64,000 bases of DNA from positions 744,001 to 808,000 of the forward strand of contig JABWDB010000007.1 in NCBI GenBank assembly GCA_019614645.1. The letters are read 5' to 3'. Of this stretch, positions 23,501 to 37,175 are shown one piece after another (positions within the stretch are counted from its first letter, which is position 1; each line of letters opens with the position of its first letter). Position numbers and translations under genes: made by a program. The stretch is from Stratiolaelaps scimitus (Eukaryota > Arthropoda > Arachnida > Mesostigmata > Laelapidae). Below the pieces are notes generated by a model that saw only the letters and a list, made by a program, of their open reading frames with translations, ran no database searches and had not been told where the DNA came from.

Positions 23501-25403
23501 CGCTTCTGCCAGCCAGCCACCCAACCAGCCAGCCAGCCTGCGTCAGAGCAAGTAAGCAAGCAGCGCAAACGAGCGAGCAGACGAGCCGGACCAAGCCACC
23601 CACCCACTGACTGTGTCGGCCGCTCGGTCGCTCGCTCGCTCGCTGCTACCCGTTGCTATTCCCTGCGTTGTCGTCGTCGTCGTCGTCCGAGCTCTTCTCC
23701 TTTCGTTGCATCGTCGTCGTCGTCGTCCCCGAGCAGCGCCATCGCGTCAGGCCCCACTCACTCCACCCTCCTCTACGCCCCGGCTCGACCCCGCCGCCTC
23801 GACCGCCGCGGCTGGCGCCCGAGTTTCCCTGAGTGCCGACCGACGCCCCTCCCTCGCGCGACTCGTTCGCTAGCTCGCTCGTCCGCCACCACCACCACCG
23901 TCCCCCGATCCGCCTCTGGCGTCGCCCGTCGGCTGTTCGCTCCAGCCGCTTGCAGGCTGGGCTCTGCTATCGCTCCGGCGTTGCCCCCCGTTGCCTTCGG
24001 TTGGCTGGGTGGCGACCGATCGACCACCCGCTGCCGGCTGCTGCCACTGTCGCTGCTGCGAGCGGATTTCAGCAGCAGCCCCGGCTCGCTCCGTTCGCTG
24101 GCAGTGCCGTGCGACGGTGGCTGAGAGCGTTGCAAGCCGCGCTGACTACGACGGCCAACGGCTGGAAACCTGTGTAAGCAGGCAACGCGGCTGTACAGCC
24201 ACTGAGATCGCTAGTAGCAAATTTCTCCTCGAGTTCCCGTTGCGCTCTCGGTCGGTGCCGGCAGCCGGTGGACGCGCACTGCAGTGCATCCTTATATGTG
24301 CATGTACCGCCTACGCGTTCTATGTAATACACTATTTCCACCTTGAAATCAAGCCGCTATTTGATACAAGTTACGGATTAAATCTCAGGGCCGGATTAGT
24401 CTCTCTCGTTGACCATTTCGACTTTTGCTGCGTCTACCACTCGATTCCTCATGAAAACTGTGTCCATATTTCACGTACAGACTTTCATACTTTCATAAAT
24501 TTCCCGGCCGGTTTCATCGACGTTAATGATTAGCGCTGCCCGCACTCCTGAGTACTCACTGTGGCTTATTTGTTCCCTAATTTCGTTTTCCGTCCGCGTT
24601 TTCGCCACACGTCGTGGAGAACTTGTCGTCGATTTCGACGCTTCTTGTTTTTTTTTCTTTCTTTGGTTTAGTTGTTCAGCGAGTGGGTCGCTGTTGCCGC
24701 CTCTTCCCTTTGTCTCGTTCAAAAACGAACCAAGTGTCGCCATCTCGACCACTTACGGCCAAGAGGGGGATCGTCCTGGTAGTCCTGCTGCAGGAAGCGC
24801 AGCAAAGGTTGTATTCCCTGCGTCCGTTATTGTCGTCGATAGCGTCGGTCAATCGGCCGCCGTTGGCCGCTCGCTCGCTCGCTCGCTCGCCCGGCCGTTG
24901 TCGTCCTCGTCGGCGCCTGCCAGCGACTAATCTGCTGGGACGCCCACACGCTGTACTTCGTCCACGACACACGCCAGCGGCTGCATCAGCAGCGCCACCG
25001 CCTCTGCGACGCTCTTTCTCGTCGAGTCTTGTGCTGTCCTTCCTGTTCGTCTCCTCTGCTGCTCGACGTTCCCTCAATGTCGCCCTGCTTCGCCCATCGT
25101 CTCTGCTCGTTCGCCCCCGTCAAGCCGCCGGCACCGCCAGCGTACAATCGCTGTTTCGTCGGTCCCAGGTCCACGTCCATGTCTTCCTGCACTCACTTGG
25201 CTGAGGGCGCGGGGGCTAAGAGACCAGCCCGGGCGGCCATCCCGTCTCCCCTCTGACTGCCTGCCTGCCTCGATTCGCCCTTCCTATCTGACGAGACCTA
25301 GAGTCGACTGGAGGCGAGGCGAGGCGAACCAGGCAGCCACCACAGCGGCAGCAGGGCGAGGCGAGTCTCCGAGGGAGCGACTTCGTGAGCCTCTCTGGAT
25401 GGG

Positions 25404-25429
<26 letters not shown>
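25404..25429. repeat. (CT)n microsatellite
   Basis: Thirteen perfect CT units, followed by interrupted CTATCT. It creates Leu-Ser or Glu-Arg ORFs that are not real proteins. Confidence 0.9.
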
Positions 25430-25435
<6 letters not shown>

Positions 25436-26788
25436 ATCTCTTTCCTCCTCTGAGTCGCTCCTGCAGGGCTCTTCGCTGGGTATCTCGCTGCTTCCCCCCG
25501 CTGCCTGACTGCCTCTTGGCCCGCCGGCTGCTGGCCGGCCGGCTGCTGGCCGTTCAGCCAGCACCGGTCGTCGTGGTCCATCGTCGTCGTTGTTGTTGTT
25601 GTTGGCCGTCCTGCAGAGCTGCAGGCAACCAGGGCACTGCTGCTGCTGCTGTCGGGAGCTGCCAACGGCTCGCTGCTCCTGTCTCTTCTTCTGCTGCGGC
25701 TTGAGCCCCGGGCGTACTGGCTTGAGCCCTAAGTCTGGCGCTCGGCTGTGCGATCCCGCCAGCGGCGGCGACTCTCTTCGTGGGCTCCTACGAGCAGCTC
25801 TGAGCTCCCTCCCTCCTCGACGGCTGCTTCTGCTGCCGTCGTGGCAGCAGCAGCAGCAGCACCATCGACCGAGGGGCCGAGAGCGATCAACGGACCGACC
25901 GCTGGCCGCCATCGCCGACCAAATCGCATCCCTGTCTGTCCGTCCGTCCGTCCGTCCGTCCAGCGATCCCCATCGCCCTACGGCTATACACCATTGTCGT
26001 CACACGGCGGCAGCGGCTGGCTCCATCCGCTACTACTACCACAGCTACTATTGCGGCTTCTGCTGCCACCGCCGCCGCCGCCGCCGCCTTTGCCGCCTCG
26101 ATTCGGCTCGGCTTCGACTCGACCCGACTCGGCTGTCGTAACCCTCCGACGTCAGCGCGTATCTACCAGCAGCGACCAACGAATGGTCGGACGACCGAAA
26201 GAGCGAACGACCAACGAGCGCCGGCAGCAGCAGGAGGCAGAAACCCCCAGAGGGGATGAGTGCAAATGTAGGTGGTGGCTGCCACGCGACAACACTCAGT
26301 CCATCGGGGGCACCGCCCCGCACCGAGGCCGCGCCGATGCCGCGTCGTTCTGACCCGCTCCGTCGTCAGCGTTTCGCACGCCTTTGCCGTTCGTGGCGCT
26401 GGTGGTGTTGTCGGCGATGCGGAGGCGGCGGCAGCGGCGGCGCCGGCGGCGGCCGCGGCCACCACCACCGCCGTCACCCCCGTCCTCGTACCTGTGTTAG
26501 TCAACGGTAGGCGGCAGCGGCGTAAATACGATGGCGCTGACGTTGGCGTACCTGGCAAGCAATCCCGACAATCTCGACGGGACGATGATGACGCCAACGA
26601 GCGCGCAAGCGATGGAGACAGCGGCCAGGCGACCTCGCCGGCCGCTGATGGCCACGCGACGCTAGCGCACTCTAACGGCAATGACAATTTAGTAGTCACG
26701 TATGTTTGTCTCTCATAGGTGTATATACGCGTGTGGACAATGCACGGGGTAACGCATCGCTGAACGTCCATGACGCCAATATCCTCAC

Positions 26789-26849
26789 CGGGTTGAACAG
26801 TAAACTGTAGTAGGTCGTCTGATCGTTCCAATGAAGGTGCCGACGCCAT
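26789..26849 (-). CDS. Candidate first coding exon, unrecognised minus-strand gene
   Basis: An ATG at 26849 opens MASAPSLERSDDLLQFTVQP and meets a GTGAGG donor at 26788 in phase 1. The next candidate exon in phase is at 18.7 kb, or the 20.4-kb block if an alternative acceptor is used. The link is inference from phase and strand only. Confidence 0.32.
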
Positions 26850-29800
26850 GAGCAGCGTGCAGCACGTAACGCGATAGCAGGGGGTAAAACTATTGTCTAA
26901 AACGGGTGGCGAAGAAATGCAAAGTTGACCAGAGGTGGTACGCCTCTTCTCTTATAGACGGATACGGTTAAGCGGTGCGGTCTCGAAGTTGGCTTCGATC
27001 AGGTCGACGTTGAGTGCCGTATATACAAATTGCACATAATCCTTATACTATATATACTAGCGCTAGCAATCGGAACAATCGAAATGTGCATATGCGATGC
27101 TGTGGTACAGCATATCCGAGCAGTTCAAACCTGTGTTGTAATTGCTCAGGGCGTCGATCTGTTCTAGATGTCACCGGGGCTAGAATGAGTTTCACTGGGA
27201 GACGAAGGTGACCGATCTGTCTGAAGCAGATCAATGCACCTGGATTAAGTCTCATATCGTGAAATCTGCTCTAAACACTGTTTATCATTTCACAAGTCAA
27301 TTGTCAGCGGATGCATCTGATACCATATGTGTATTTGCTTCGCATAGCGGGCTAACAGATCTATGTGAAGCGTAATAACACTGTTGACCTTAACAATATT
27401 TAATAGTAAAATGCAGCTGTTGGCCGCTGCGCTATATCGCAGTTAGATGACATTTCGATGGCACGTTGCTCGTCAGCTGGCAGCACGTGTACGTAAACAC
27501 CTTTGCGATGCTGTTGATGGACCAACCCCGTGTTGTATAATATCGACGGTATTGCGATTTCGTGTTATATATGTCAATCAGAATAGAACCGACTTGTTTG
27601 AGGAATTAATCGCATTTGGAAATTGTGAGACCCCGTTTTTTAGAAAAAAAATTGACGCAACAAAAACACGGACTCATTCAGCCTAAACTGTTTTCGCAGA
27701 TCTCTCTAAATATATATATATATATATATTCCCCCTCACGATGAACAAGGGCGGCACCTTTCCCACGCTCGTTGCCCACTGTTGAAAAGGCCAGCTGTTT
27801 TGAGCAATATAAGGCTTCCCTTTTTACACAATAGCACTATTCTTCAGCTGTCAAACTGCTTGCAGTGTTTTGACCTCTCTGCTACAAGAACGACCACGAT
27901 GACCACCATCAGCGCTGCTGCCACCCGCCCGTCCGCCGCCAACCAACCAGCCACCTCCATTTGCTGCACTCACGTAGAGCTGCTGCGGCTGGCTCGATGT
28001 CGGTGGTGGCCACACTGATAACGGGGGGGGGTCTTGCGATTGAATGTCCGCCTGGTGGTTGGCTCATTCCCTGGCTTCCCTTTCCAGACGCCCTCTCCGT
28101 TTCGAGTCGAGTTCCTCCTTGCTACGCTGCGCTACCACTGCCCTGCTGCTGCTGCTACTGCCGCAGATTTCCATATGACAACCACGTGTGTGCCATGCCG
28201 CCGAGCAATAATAATAATAATAACATTTGAAGCAAACTTTTAAACGTGAAGAGTTCGCCTTGAATCAGTCCTCCTCTCCGGCTCCTCCTTTGGCCGGAGG
28301 GTTGTGGAGCGCGGAGCCCACTGAAGGCGGTGAAGCCCATTGGAAGGGATGTTCATTGGCTCATAGAGCTCGCTCTCTTCATCGATCTCGAAGGGACCGC
28401 TTTCGCCAGTTGTGACTGGCCTGATATATTATATTGTATACTATTATAATCTCGTTAATATTATATATAAATATATATATATATATATCAGTGCGGCTTT
28501 AACTTTCATCCCATAGTAGAGAGTGTAGTTTGGACTATGGTAGCAATATAGTTCTGCCTCCAAGAATGACGATCCGCTTTTGCTAAACGAGCTGAATATT
28601 TCGTGAGGAGTTGCCTCCGGTCGAATCCAATGAAAACGACAACAACAAGCACGGGGTAGCCAGTTTCCTGTGGAATAGTTAGCCACTATACGTAATCGTA
28701 CAATCATGTTATGTGATGAAAACACACCAGGCCCGTCTCTTAACAACGCAAGCGAACAGTATCCCTCTACTTGTGTAACCTTTATTGGGCCATCCAACGC
28801 TGTCATGTCATTGCTCATTGACTGGCTGCAGTGGCCCCGCTGTGTACGTTGGTTCGCAACTGTTCAGCGGTTGTCGGCCCAGATCCCTCAACGAATTGGT
28901 CGCTTGGTTCTAACCAGTAGGCACTCCTGCCTTGTGCCTCGTGCCGCTTGTTGTTAAGGCCCGCGTCGCCTGGCTCGGCGTAGGCCGACAGCGGTGGAGG
29001 CTGTAGAGACAGGCCACGGCTGTGCAGGGGTAAAGGCACGCGCGGCTGAGACGGAGGCGGCGGCGGCGGCGGCAGCAGCAGCAGACCAGGCCGAGCCGAG
29101 CTTGCGCTCTGGTCGTAGCCGGGCCGAAGGGGGGTTGCTGCAGGCCGCCGGCGGCCTGCGTGTGTGGCCTGCGCTAGCACAGCAGACCCTGTCCTGCTGT
29201 TGTTGTTGTTGTTGTCATCGTCGACGTCGTCGTTGTTGTTGTTGTTGCCATCGTGATCCGCGTGTTGTGGCGTCCCTGTCGTCGTCCACTGCGGAATAGG
29301 GACGCTAGCTAGCAAGCGACCGAGCGAGCGAACACCAGGACGCGGGCCGGGAATCCTGCGTAGGGCGCAGGGCGACGACGATGGACGGGAGACGGTTCGG
29401 GGGGTTCGAGACAGGGGCAATAGGCACTTCGTTTCACCCCACATCGGGCGTCGGAGAGGCGGAGGCGGCGGCTGCGCGTGCGCACAACGCTGAGGCACTG
29501 CAGGAGAAGACCGACCGACCGCCCGACCGTCCGACCAAGCCATCGGGGCTGCGGCGGCGGCGGCTGCAGCAGGAGCTTCTACCATCGATGGCGGTAGTGG
29601 GAAGCACCCGGCTGGCCCGACTCGCCCCCCCCCACCCCCCTCCTCGACAGCGGTCGGCTCGTAGCGCCAGCGTCGCTCTGCTGACTCTCTGCGCGTGTCA
29701 TGAGAGAGACACGCGGTCAGGGCCGCCAGAGCGTGCCACGGATAGCGGATAGTGAGCGGACGAGCTGAGTCGTCAGCTCGTCGCAGAGGTGGGGCATGCG

Positions 29801-30196
29801 TATACATAGATACGCCCGTCGTGGCTGCCATACCCTCGCTATCCGCCGATCGTTGGCTCGAGGGCGGCGGCGGCGGCGGGAGGGGACGCTGCAGCAGCGC
29901 GAGCGCTGACGCTGACATCAGCGGAGCGTCACCGCTGCGACGACGTAGCCTTCTGCTTCGAGTTGTCGTAGCTAAGAGACACGGGGGCTGCTGTAGCTGG
30001 GCCGTGTGTCTCTGTGTCTGTCTGTGTACGCGAACGAAGCGGATAGAGCATTCGAAAATAGCAAAAGAGCGCGCGTTGGTTCACTGTTGGCGCTGGATAA
30101 TAATGACGGCGGCGGCGGCGGTGGTGGTGGTGGCGGCAGCGATAACGCCGGTGACGATGTTGATTACAGCCTCAAATGCTGGCGAAACTGGTGGGG

Positions 30197-30237
30197 AAAT
30201 ACGATATATATATATCGTATTTGAGGTTTTTGACGTT

Positions 30238-30280
<43 letters not shown>
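30197..30280. repeat. 26-bp AT palindrome plus (TA)n run
   Basis: 30197-30222 is a perfect palindrome centred on ATATATAT and bounded by AAATACG/CGTATTT. After 17 bases it is followed by about 40 bases of TA repeat (30240-30279), then a further CGATATATCG. Together these could form cruciforms; the origin is probably microsatellite slippage. Confidence 0.85.
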
Positions 30281-30284
<4 letters not shown>

Positions 30285-32437
30285 CGATATATCGGTAATA
30301 ATATCTAGCGGATGGGATAATCGCTTCATCATTGATGCTTGCTTTAACCATTATAGCACTGCTACTGCGATTTGATATACAGTGATATACAGTGGCTTCT
30401 AACAGGGGTAGATTCTACCGCCGTCACCACCGTGGCATCGACAACTGCCACTTGTGGTGACCGGTGACCAAACCGGCCAAAGTGACTTTCTCCTCTTGCG
30501 CCCGCGTTAACGTCAGTCGAAAGACGACAGAGAAACGCTCTGTCAATTTAATATTGCTCCGTTGTGATATCCGAGGGCGCTCTATAGTCGCTTGTTGGCT
30601 CGAAACTTCGAGTTCGCTTGCCTGTTCGAACTCTTTCGCCTCATCGTTATTGTTATTGTTGTTGTTGTCGTCGTCGTCGTCGGCTACGGCGCCGCTCTCT
30701 AGAAAACAATACGCATACGACGACGCCGTTATCCCTGCATCTCTCATGTTTCGTTATGACGCTGCTGAGCAGCGTCGAAGCGTGCGTCGACGTTGGCGTC
30801 CACCAGCCAGCCGTTGACATCGGCTGATGTCACGCGCTTAGTGTGGAGGCGTCAGCGGCGGCGGCGGCGGCAGCTGCTGCTAGTGCTATGGCCGAACGTC
30901 TTTTCGATCGCTGTTGGAAAAAGAATGCCCTGGATGCAGAGGGGTTGACGATGACGAGAGTCGCCGTAGACGCCACAGCCATAGCGAGGTACGACGCCGG
31001 CAGCAGCAGCAGCAACGAACACAAGGGACAACGGAAGCGTCGCTAGGCGTTTGTTTGCCCTGATGGTGGACATCAGTGATTCGTCGGTCGGTCGGTCGGT
31101 CGCTCCACCCGGTTCCTCACTTTCTTAGTCAGACAGTCAGGCTATCTCCGTCGCTACCTCGCTCCCTCGTTTCTATCGTTTCGTTGATGATAGTCGCAGC
31201 CTCTGCACGCCGCTGCTCTTGCCGCAGCGGAGCAGCGTTGGTGCTGTTGTTGTTGCTGTTGGTGCTGTCGCTACCGCCGAGTTAGCAGTAACATCAACAA
31301 CTGTGCCAGTAGCGGGCACAGCTCGGGGTAGGCGAGATGAACAGGCGAGACGAGATCGGTCACTCGGTCGGATTGGCAGACCTGCGGACGCTAGGTAGTC
31401 AAGTCTACGGCCGGCAAAACTTGACGGTGTTGTCACGGGCGTCAACGTTGTCAACACCGCCTTCATAGTGCCTCTGTCTCTCTCTCCCCATTTGTCTCTC
31501 TCTCTGTCTACTGTAGACAGAAGTCGCTGAGGAGGTACAGCGGCTCTGCGATGCGATGACGACGCTCGTCTTCGACGAGTTCGTTTCCACCCGGCCAGAA
31601 GCAGCGTCAGCAGCCGCATAGTCGGAGTATGCCGCTGCCGGCGCCGTACCGGTGCAGCGGTTATTCGGTCTCGGTAGCTTAGCTCGGCGGCCTCGGACTG
31701 ACGCGCACACTCCCAACGGCTGATCGTAGCCAGCACCGCGTCTGGCGGTGGCGCGATGACGCGATCGTGGTCATGGTAAAGGCAGCAACAGCCGTGGTAA
31801 CGGCTGCACTACCCGTAGATATGACTATGCTGGTGGCGATTGATATTGATTCAGCCAGCGGCAAAGAAATAGATGGAGAACGTATAAGAGATCCACGGGA
31901 TATATAGAATAATAATAAAAATAGCTGCAGAGCAGTGCGTGCGGGCGCCGAGCGGAGGAGCTTCCCGCTGACCGACACTGGCCGACGGGAGGCAGCCAAA
32001 GTGGCCTCAGCAAAAGCGTCAATAGTCAACAATGGACAGGCATCAGTGGTCAGCTGGCAACAGAGGTTCGGGTTCGGCCCGTTCATCGGAACGGGATGGA
32101 TACTGTTGCGGTCGGGTCATAATTTGCTGCTTATCTGGGCTAAGGCTTTACATTTTTTCAGCCTCTGGCGTCGTCTCGTGTCTCGTGGCCTGTGATTATG
32201 GGCTATTCGTGTGTTTTTCCTCGCTCTTATGAATGGTGTATTTTCTCGGACGGTGACGGCCAGCCGCGTGTCGACTGGACACGTTGTTATCGAGCAGAGT
32301 CGCGCAGAGAGTACGACCTTAGGATACATTTCTCAGCCACGTTTTCTATGGGTTTCAGTCTGGGACGCACGGTTCCTTCCATCGCCATCCTTGTCATGTT
32401 GCTTCCTTGCTTTGAGGAATATACTCACGTATATGAA

Positions 32438-32461
32438 CTCTCTCTCTCTCTCTCTCTCTCT
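32438..32461. repeat. (CT)n microsatellite
   Basis: Twelve perfect CT units between ATATGAA and TTCCCTCCC, in the GC belt upstream of the MADF gene. Confidence 0.9.
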
Positions 32462-35400
32462 TTCCCTCCCGTTGCCCGTCAAGTCGAATGTCAACTAACC
32501 CAAAACCCATTGACGCCCATCGTAATTTGCTGGAAGTCAATGCGATTACTGGTATTAGCAGGAAGCAGGCAACCGCGCGGGACAGGACTAGGTCAGATGT
32601 CATGTGCGACGTCCTGCTGTCCTGCGGTCCTGCCCAACCACGACGGGCAGGTCCCTCGCCCTGGCTCGTACCACTGGTGCTGCCGTTGTCCCCGCTCTGC
32701 TGCCGGATGAGCGCTAGTGAAACCTGGCGGCTGTTCGGCCGACTCGACGTCGGGACCTGTCTAGTTGCAGTTGGCTTCTCCGGCAGAGATGGCAACTCGA
32801 TCTGAGCGGAGGCACGGAAGACTTCAACTATTCCTCTTGTGGGAGCGCGCTTTCTTTCTTTCACCTTCCGTCCATTTTTCTTCGCTTTTCTTGTTGGCTT
32901 TTTGCCGCGTATATCAACTATCTACTTCTTCTCCTGCTGGTTGTGCTCGCTGCTAAGTTCCTGCCCAGCATTGTTTGATCGACTCGGCTGTGTGCCCCTC
33001 GATGTTGAGTCGCCAGTTGGTCAACAGACTCCACCACCGGCGTCGTCGGCTGGATCAGAACCCGCCGTCGACGTTAGTTGTCGCCGCTGACGGAGATATA
33101 GGGTGCTAGTGTTTAGTTGCTGCTGATACGTTGTCGAGTGGCGGGCGATACTCGAGCTTGGCAGCGTTACAGCGCATAGCAGCGCTGACCGAGTCAAGTA
33201 GCGCTGTCGGGGTCACTATCTGTCTGTATATTCGTTTGTCCACCGATCGGCGCTTCGCGCGTTCCTGCAGCGAAGGCGCCAACGTCGCCAGATAGGCTGA
33301 TGTCCCTCGCTGCTGTAGCTGCAACGCGGCGACTCGAGCCTCGTCCCGCCCGTGCTTTCGCTGGCTGCTGCAGAAGCTACCGCCGTCGCTGGCCTGATGT
33401 TGGTCCGTTCGGCCTCTCTGCCGGTTGGCCTGCGAGGCGGCCCCGGGCGTCCGTTGGCTCCACTGCCATCGCCGTCGTGCGCCCCACGCCCATCTAACGG
33501 CGCAGTAGAGAGCAGTCGGCGAGAAGAGAACGCAGAGAGCCTGCCATCGGCATCGCCACCGACGACGACGCGTGAAGGGTGGACTCGTTCGTAGGGAGAA
33601 GAGAGGAGGAGGCGTCGTTTGCTGGAGGGCAGGGCGGCCAGGCACACGCGGGGAGCCGGGGGCGTGGGGGGGGGGGGTCATGCAGGCAGGCAGGCAGCCA
33701 GGCTGGGATGAAGGCGGGGTTGTAACGCGCTGGAGGTAGTGGTTGCAGTAGTGGCACTAGGAGTAGTCGTAGTAGTGGTTGTGCTGGGGGCCAAGCAGCA
33801 GGCGGCAGACGGCAGCAGAGCGACAGAAGGGGGACCTTAGCCGCCGCCGCCGGCCCCCCCATCCCCGACTGTGGGGTAAGCGGGAGTCGGGTTAGGCGGA
33901 CATAGGGGTGATGGGTTGTGGGCCGGTCGTGCACGGGGCCGGTAAAAGCGACCGTCGGTGGTTGGGTTGTGTTGTGCTGGGGCGACGAGCTGCCGTAGGG
34001 AGCAAGTTGCCGGGGGCTGAAGCGGCAGACCTGCGGGGGCCGGCAGCAGCAGCAGCAGGACGGGGCCGGTTGCAGAGCGGGGGGGGGGGGGTAACCGAGG
34101 GACGGGACGGAGGAACACCGGAGGACTGCTCGGATAGAGCGTCCAGGCGCTGGCTGGCAGACAGACCGGTCGCTCGCTCGCTTGGTCTGTCTCAGCGGCC
34201 GGCGGACGTAGAAACCCACCAGCGCCGCTACCACCGCACAGGGGCGAGGCAGGCAGGCTGGCAAGCGAACCAACGAACGACCACGCCAGCCAGCCAGCCA
34301 GCCACCGAGCCCACTAGAGAGCCGAGTAAGCGCACAGCAGAGCCGATCGCAGAGTGCAGCAGCTGACAGCGGCAGCAGCAGCAGCAGCCCAACGCAGAGC
34401 GCAGAGTCGAACGAACAAACGACGGACGGACGGACGGACCGACCGAGGCACAGAGGCAGGCGCAGGCGAGCCGAGCAGCAGAGCCGAGCGGTGGTAGCCC
34501 CTTGGCGCGGACTCGCGCTCCGCCGGCGCCTCCACCACCACCACCGCGGCTGCCGCCGCGGCCGCGGCCGCTGCCGCGCCACCCGCAGCGCCGCCACTCA
34601 CTGCCGCTGGCGGCGGCGGCGGCGCAGCGAACGAGCGAGCGAGCGGCGAGCTGCAGCTGAAGAGCAGCCCCGAACGGCAGCGGGCGAACAGCTGAACCCA
34701 GCAGCGGCACAACGCAGCGAGTCGCCGCGTCGGCCCCATCGAGAGACGACGGCCGAGCGAGCGACCGACCGACCGACCGTCGATGACGACGAACTGACTG
34801 ACGGAGTTGAGTCCGGTTGCTTGGTTGCTTGCTTGGCGGCGGCGGCGGCAGCGGCAGCGGCAGCGGCGACAGCGGCGGCGGTGGTGAGCCGGCCGCTCGA
34901 GCGACAGCGGCTGCGACCGCGAACGAGTCGTTGCCCAGGCAGCCAGCGAGACGGACGTCTGGCTCGGTCTAGCTAGGTTGCCTACCCATTGCCTGCCCGC
35001 CTGCTTTCCTGTGCTGCTTGCCGGCAACGGCGACAACGACAGCAGCAGCAACAACAACAACGGCGTCGGCGGCGGTGTCGTTAGGTCGTCACCATCACCA
35101 TCATCGTAGTCGAGCTCGTAGTCGTTGTCGTCGTCACATTGTCAGCGTCCACAGCGGCCACAGTACACTCTAGCCGCGCGCTGTTCGAACAACAGTCGCC
35201 AGTAGCGCCAGCCAGCCAGCCTGACAGCCTGACAGAAAGCCTGCCTCGGCTGCGAGGCAACGACAAGCGTACGAACAGCGAACGAATTGACGCGGCAGCA
35301 GCAGCGGCGGCGGCGGTGGCGGCGGTGGCTGGTGCTGCAACGACAGTAGCAGTCAGTCAGTATCAGCTCATCGGCCGCCGAGAGACGCTGAGAGCGCTCT

Positions 35401-37175
35401 CAAGCGGCGCTCTCGCTGACGCCGGTCGAGCCAAACGCCGCAATCCAGCAGAACGCCGAAACGCCGCCGGAGCGACACACGTTCCTCGACAAAGGCTGCG
35501 GCGACGCCGGCAGCGGTGGTGGTGGTGGTGCTGACAACAACAACAACAACGGCGGCAACTTGGACACGTTGTACCGCGTTCTGCTGTTTCCTCACAGTGT
35601 GAGTGACTGTACGTGAATGCTGCATTTGTGAGCACTGTGTGTTCGTGTGTGTGTGTGTATATATGCATATTAGTGCGTACCGAGATCAGAACGTCCGTCG
35701 CCGGACGGTAGCAACTCGTCTGGCGGACGCGAGCGACTAACTTAGTCAACTCGATGTCGAACGGGGAGCGAACGTGCCTTGGTTGACACCACCAACGAAT
35801 GGTGAGCGTCGAACAGCGACAAAGCAGCAGCAGCACCAGTAGCTGCCGCGGCGTCAGACGAGAGCGTTAACGAACAACAGAGTTAGTTACATCAGTAAGC
35901 TAGCCAGTCAGCGGTAGTTATTGTTTAATGAGCGAGCGTTAACTCCTCCGTGGCGTGAAAGCAACGCAACGTAACAACAGTGGTGACGATCATCCGATAA
36001 TAATAATAATAATAATCATAATCATAATAATCGTAATAATAACGGTAGATTTATTGAGTGACGGAATATAGACGACCGGCGTCAACGGTGCTCGGTGGTC
36101 AGAGCGCGCAAAAGCTTCTTGACAGTGTGTGTCTGTGTGTGTTGTGTGTATATATGCGTGTCTCTGTGTGTGATGAGTCTATGCTCTGCCGTCCACCGCC
36201 GTTTTCGACTGGGCTTTGCCATTATCCTAACTATTGTGATCATTGTGATTGTTGTTGTTGTTGTTGCTTGTGCATATTAGATGGACAGAGAGATACTGAG
36301 AGAGAGAAGCAGTCGCTGGCCCGACAATTCCAATGAAACCTGCAACTGAAACCGCTCACGACGAAAATCTCAAGGCCAGACTCGTTGAAGAGCGTTCGAT
36401 TCCTGCAGCGAACATGAGTTGGCCTTCACACTAGGCTCCGAAGGTGACACAGATGCATGTCACTGTCCTGTCGTGGGCCCTGTCCGCAAGTGCGTGAGTA
36501 GCTGAAGAAACGAACGACATTTCACTGGCGTGCGTGCGCGCGTGCGTCCAACGAAACCGTACGTTTTAGCGAGCGTCCTCTCAGTCAGCGTGGGCCGGTG
36601 CTGTTCAAAGCGTCACAAAGCCGGACGTGCGGTACGAATGACCCCTTAAAGACTTGGAGAGCAGAGCAGAGCAGAGAGAGAAAGAGCGAGAACTCCACCG
36701 ACAACCGCCACCATAAGCAGCACCCCGCGAGCACCTGACGGATGTACAGCCAGCAACGAAGCTACGAACCTATCGAGCAAACAGCCCGCGATTGCGACAA
36801 CGTCTACGGGCGTCCAGTCCTGTTCCGATCTGATCTCCTCCGTCCGTTCGTTGCGCCTGGTGGACGCCTCAGCGACGTCACACAGCCATAACGAGCAACG
36901 AACGCGTCTCATCGGCCGATTCGACGACCACTGCACTAACCTCTACCGGCTTGCCTACCTAGCTCGACGATTGGCTAGCTAGCTTGCTTGCTTGTTGCTC
37001 GCTTGTCTGCTAGCCCACGGCCAACGAAGCAAGAAGAGACAGCCAGTCGTAATAATAACACTTGTCGCCCAGTCCACTGACGGCCCTGCTGTCCTAGCGA
37101 CGTGTCGTCACCCGCAAGCGTAGCATAATAGCACATAATAACATATAGGCATACGACAGCTTGGGATAGCCGCAG

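Larger units (their letters stand above)
18814..26788. other. Candidate intron space and GC-rich, repeat-rich DNA
   Basis: Apart from the candidate exon at 20.4 kb, no gene is supported. From about 19.3 kb CpG, GCC/GGC and GTC/GAC triplet runs dominate. Long ORFs on both strands (for example 22773-23603 minus, 23833-24533 plus, 25298-25912 minus) are arginine-, serine-, alanine- or proline-rich, overlap each other and look like composition artefacts. A C homopolymer lies at 22458-22474 and CT runs at 23262-23283 and 25404-25429. An AT-richer patch at 20.6-22.1 kb holds an open plus frame near 21514-21720 after a cag, too weak to call. Confidence 0.45.
26850..37175. other. Gene-poor GC and triplet-repeat belt upstream of the MADF gene
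   Basis: No exon with both coding and splice support was found. Two 367-codon minus-strand ORFs (28815-29918 and 33494-34597) are low-complexity (poly-Pro, poly-Ala, Asn/Asp runs) and face equally long ORFs on the other strand, so they are not called. Triplet runs (GGC, CAG, GTT, GTC), a CT run at 32438-32461 and AT repeats near 27.7, 28.5 and 30.2 kb are the main content. The last 2-3 kb likely hold the promoter and 5' UTR of the MADF gene. Confidence 0.45.

Noticed and set aside
22773..23603. 276-codon minus-strand ORF
   Set aside because: Built from GCA/CAG, CT and GGT runs; poly-Cys, poly-Gly and Arg-Glu repeats point to an artefact.
28444..28818. Minus-strand ORF beginning MSNDMTALDGPIKV
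   Set aside because: It has a plausible start, but the end is encoded by a TA repeat, the opposite strand is also open, and no donor of quality is present.
28815..29918. 367-codon minus-strand ORF
   Set aside because: It is low-complexity (poly-Pro, poly-Ala, Asn/Asp), has equally open plus-strand frames opposite, no splice context and no family. Stops are simply rare in GC-rich triplet DNA.
33494..34597. 367-codon minus-strand ORF
   Set aside because: The Arg/Trp/Pro/Cys-rich reading of GC triplets is mirrored by long plus-strand ORFs; it does not look like selected protein.
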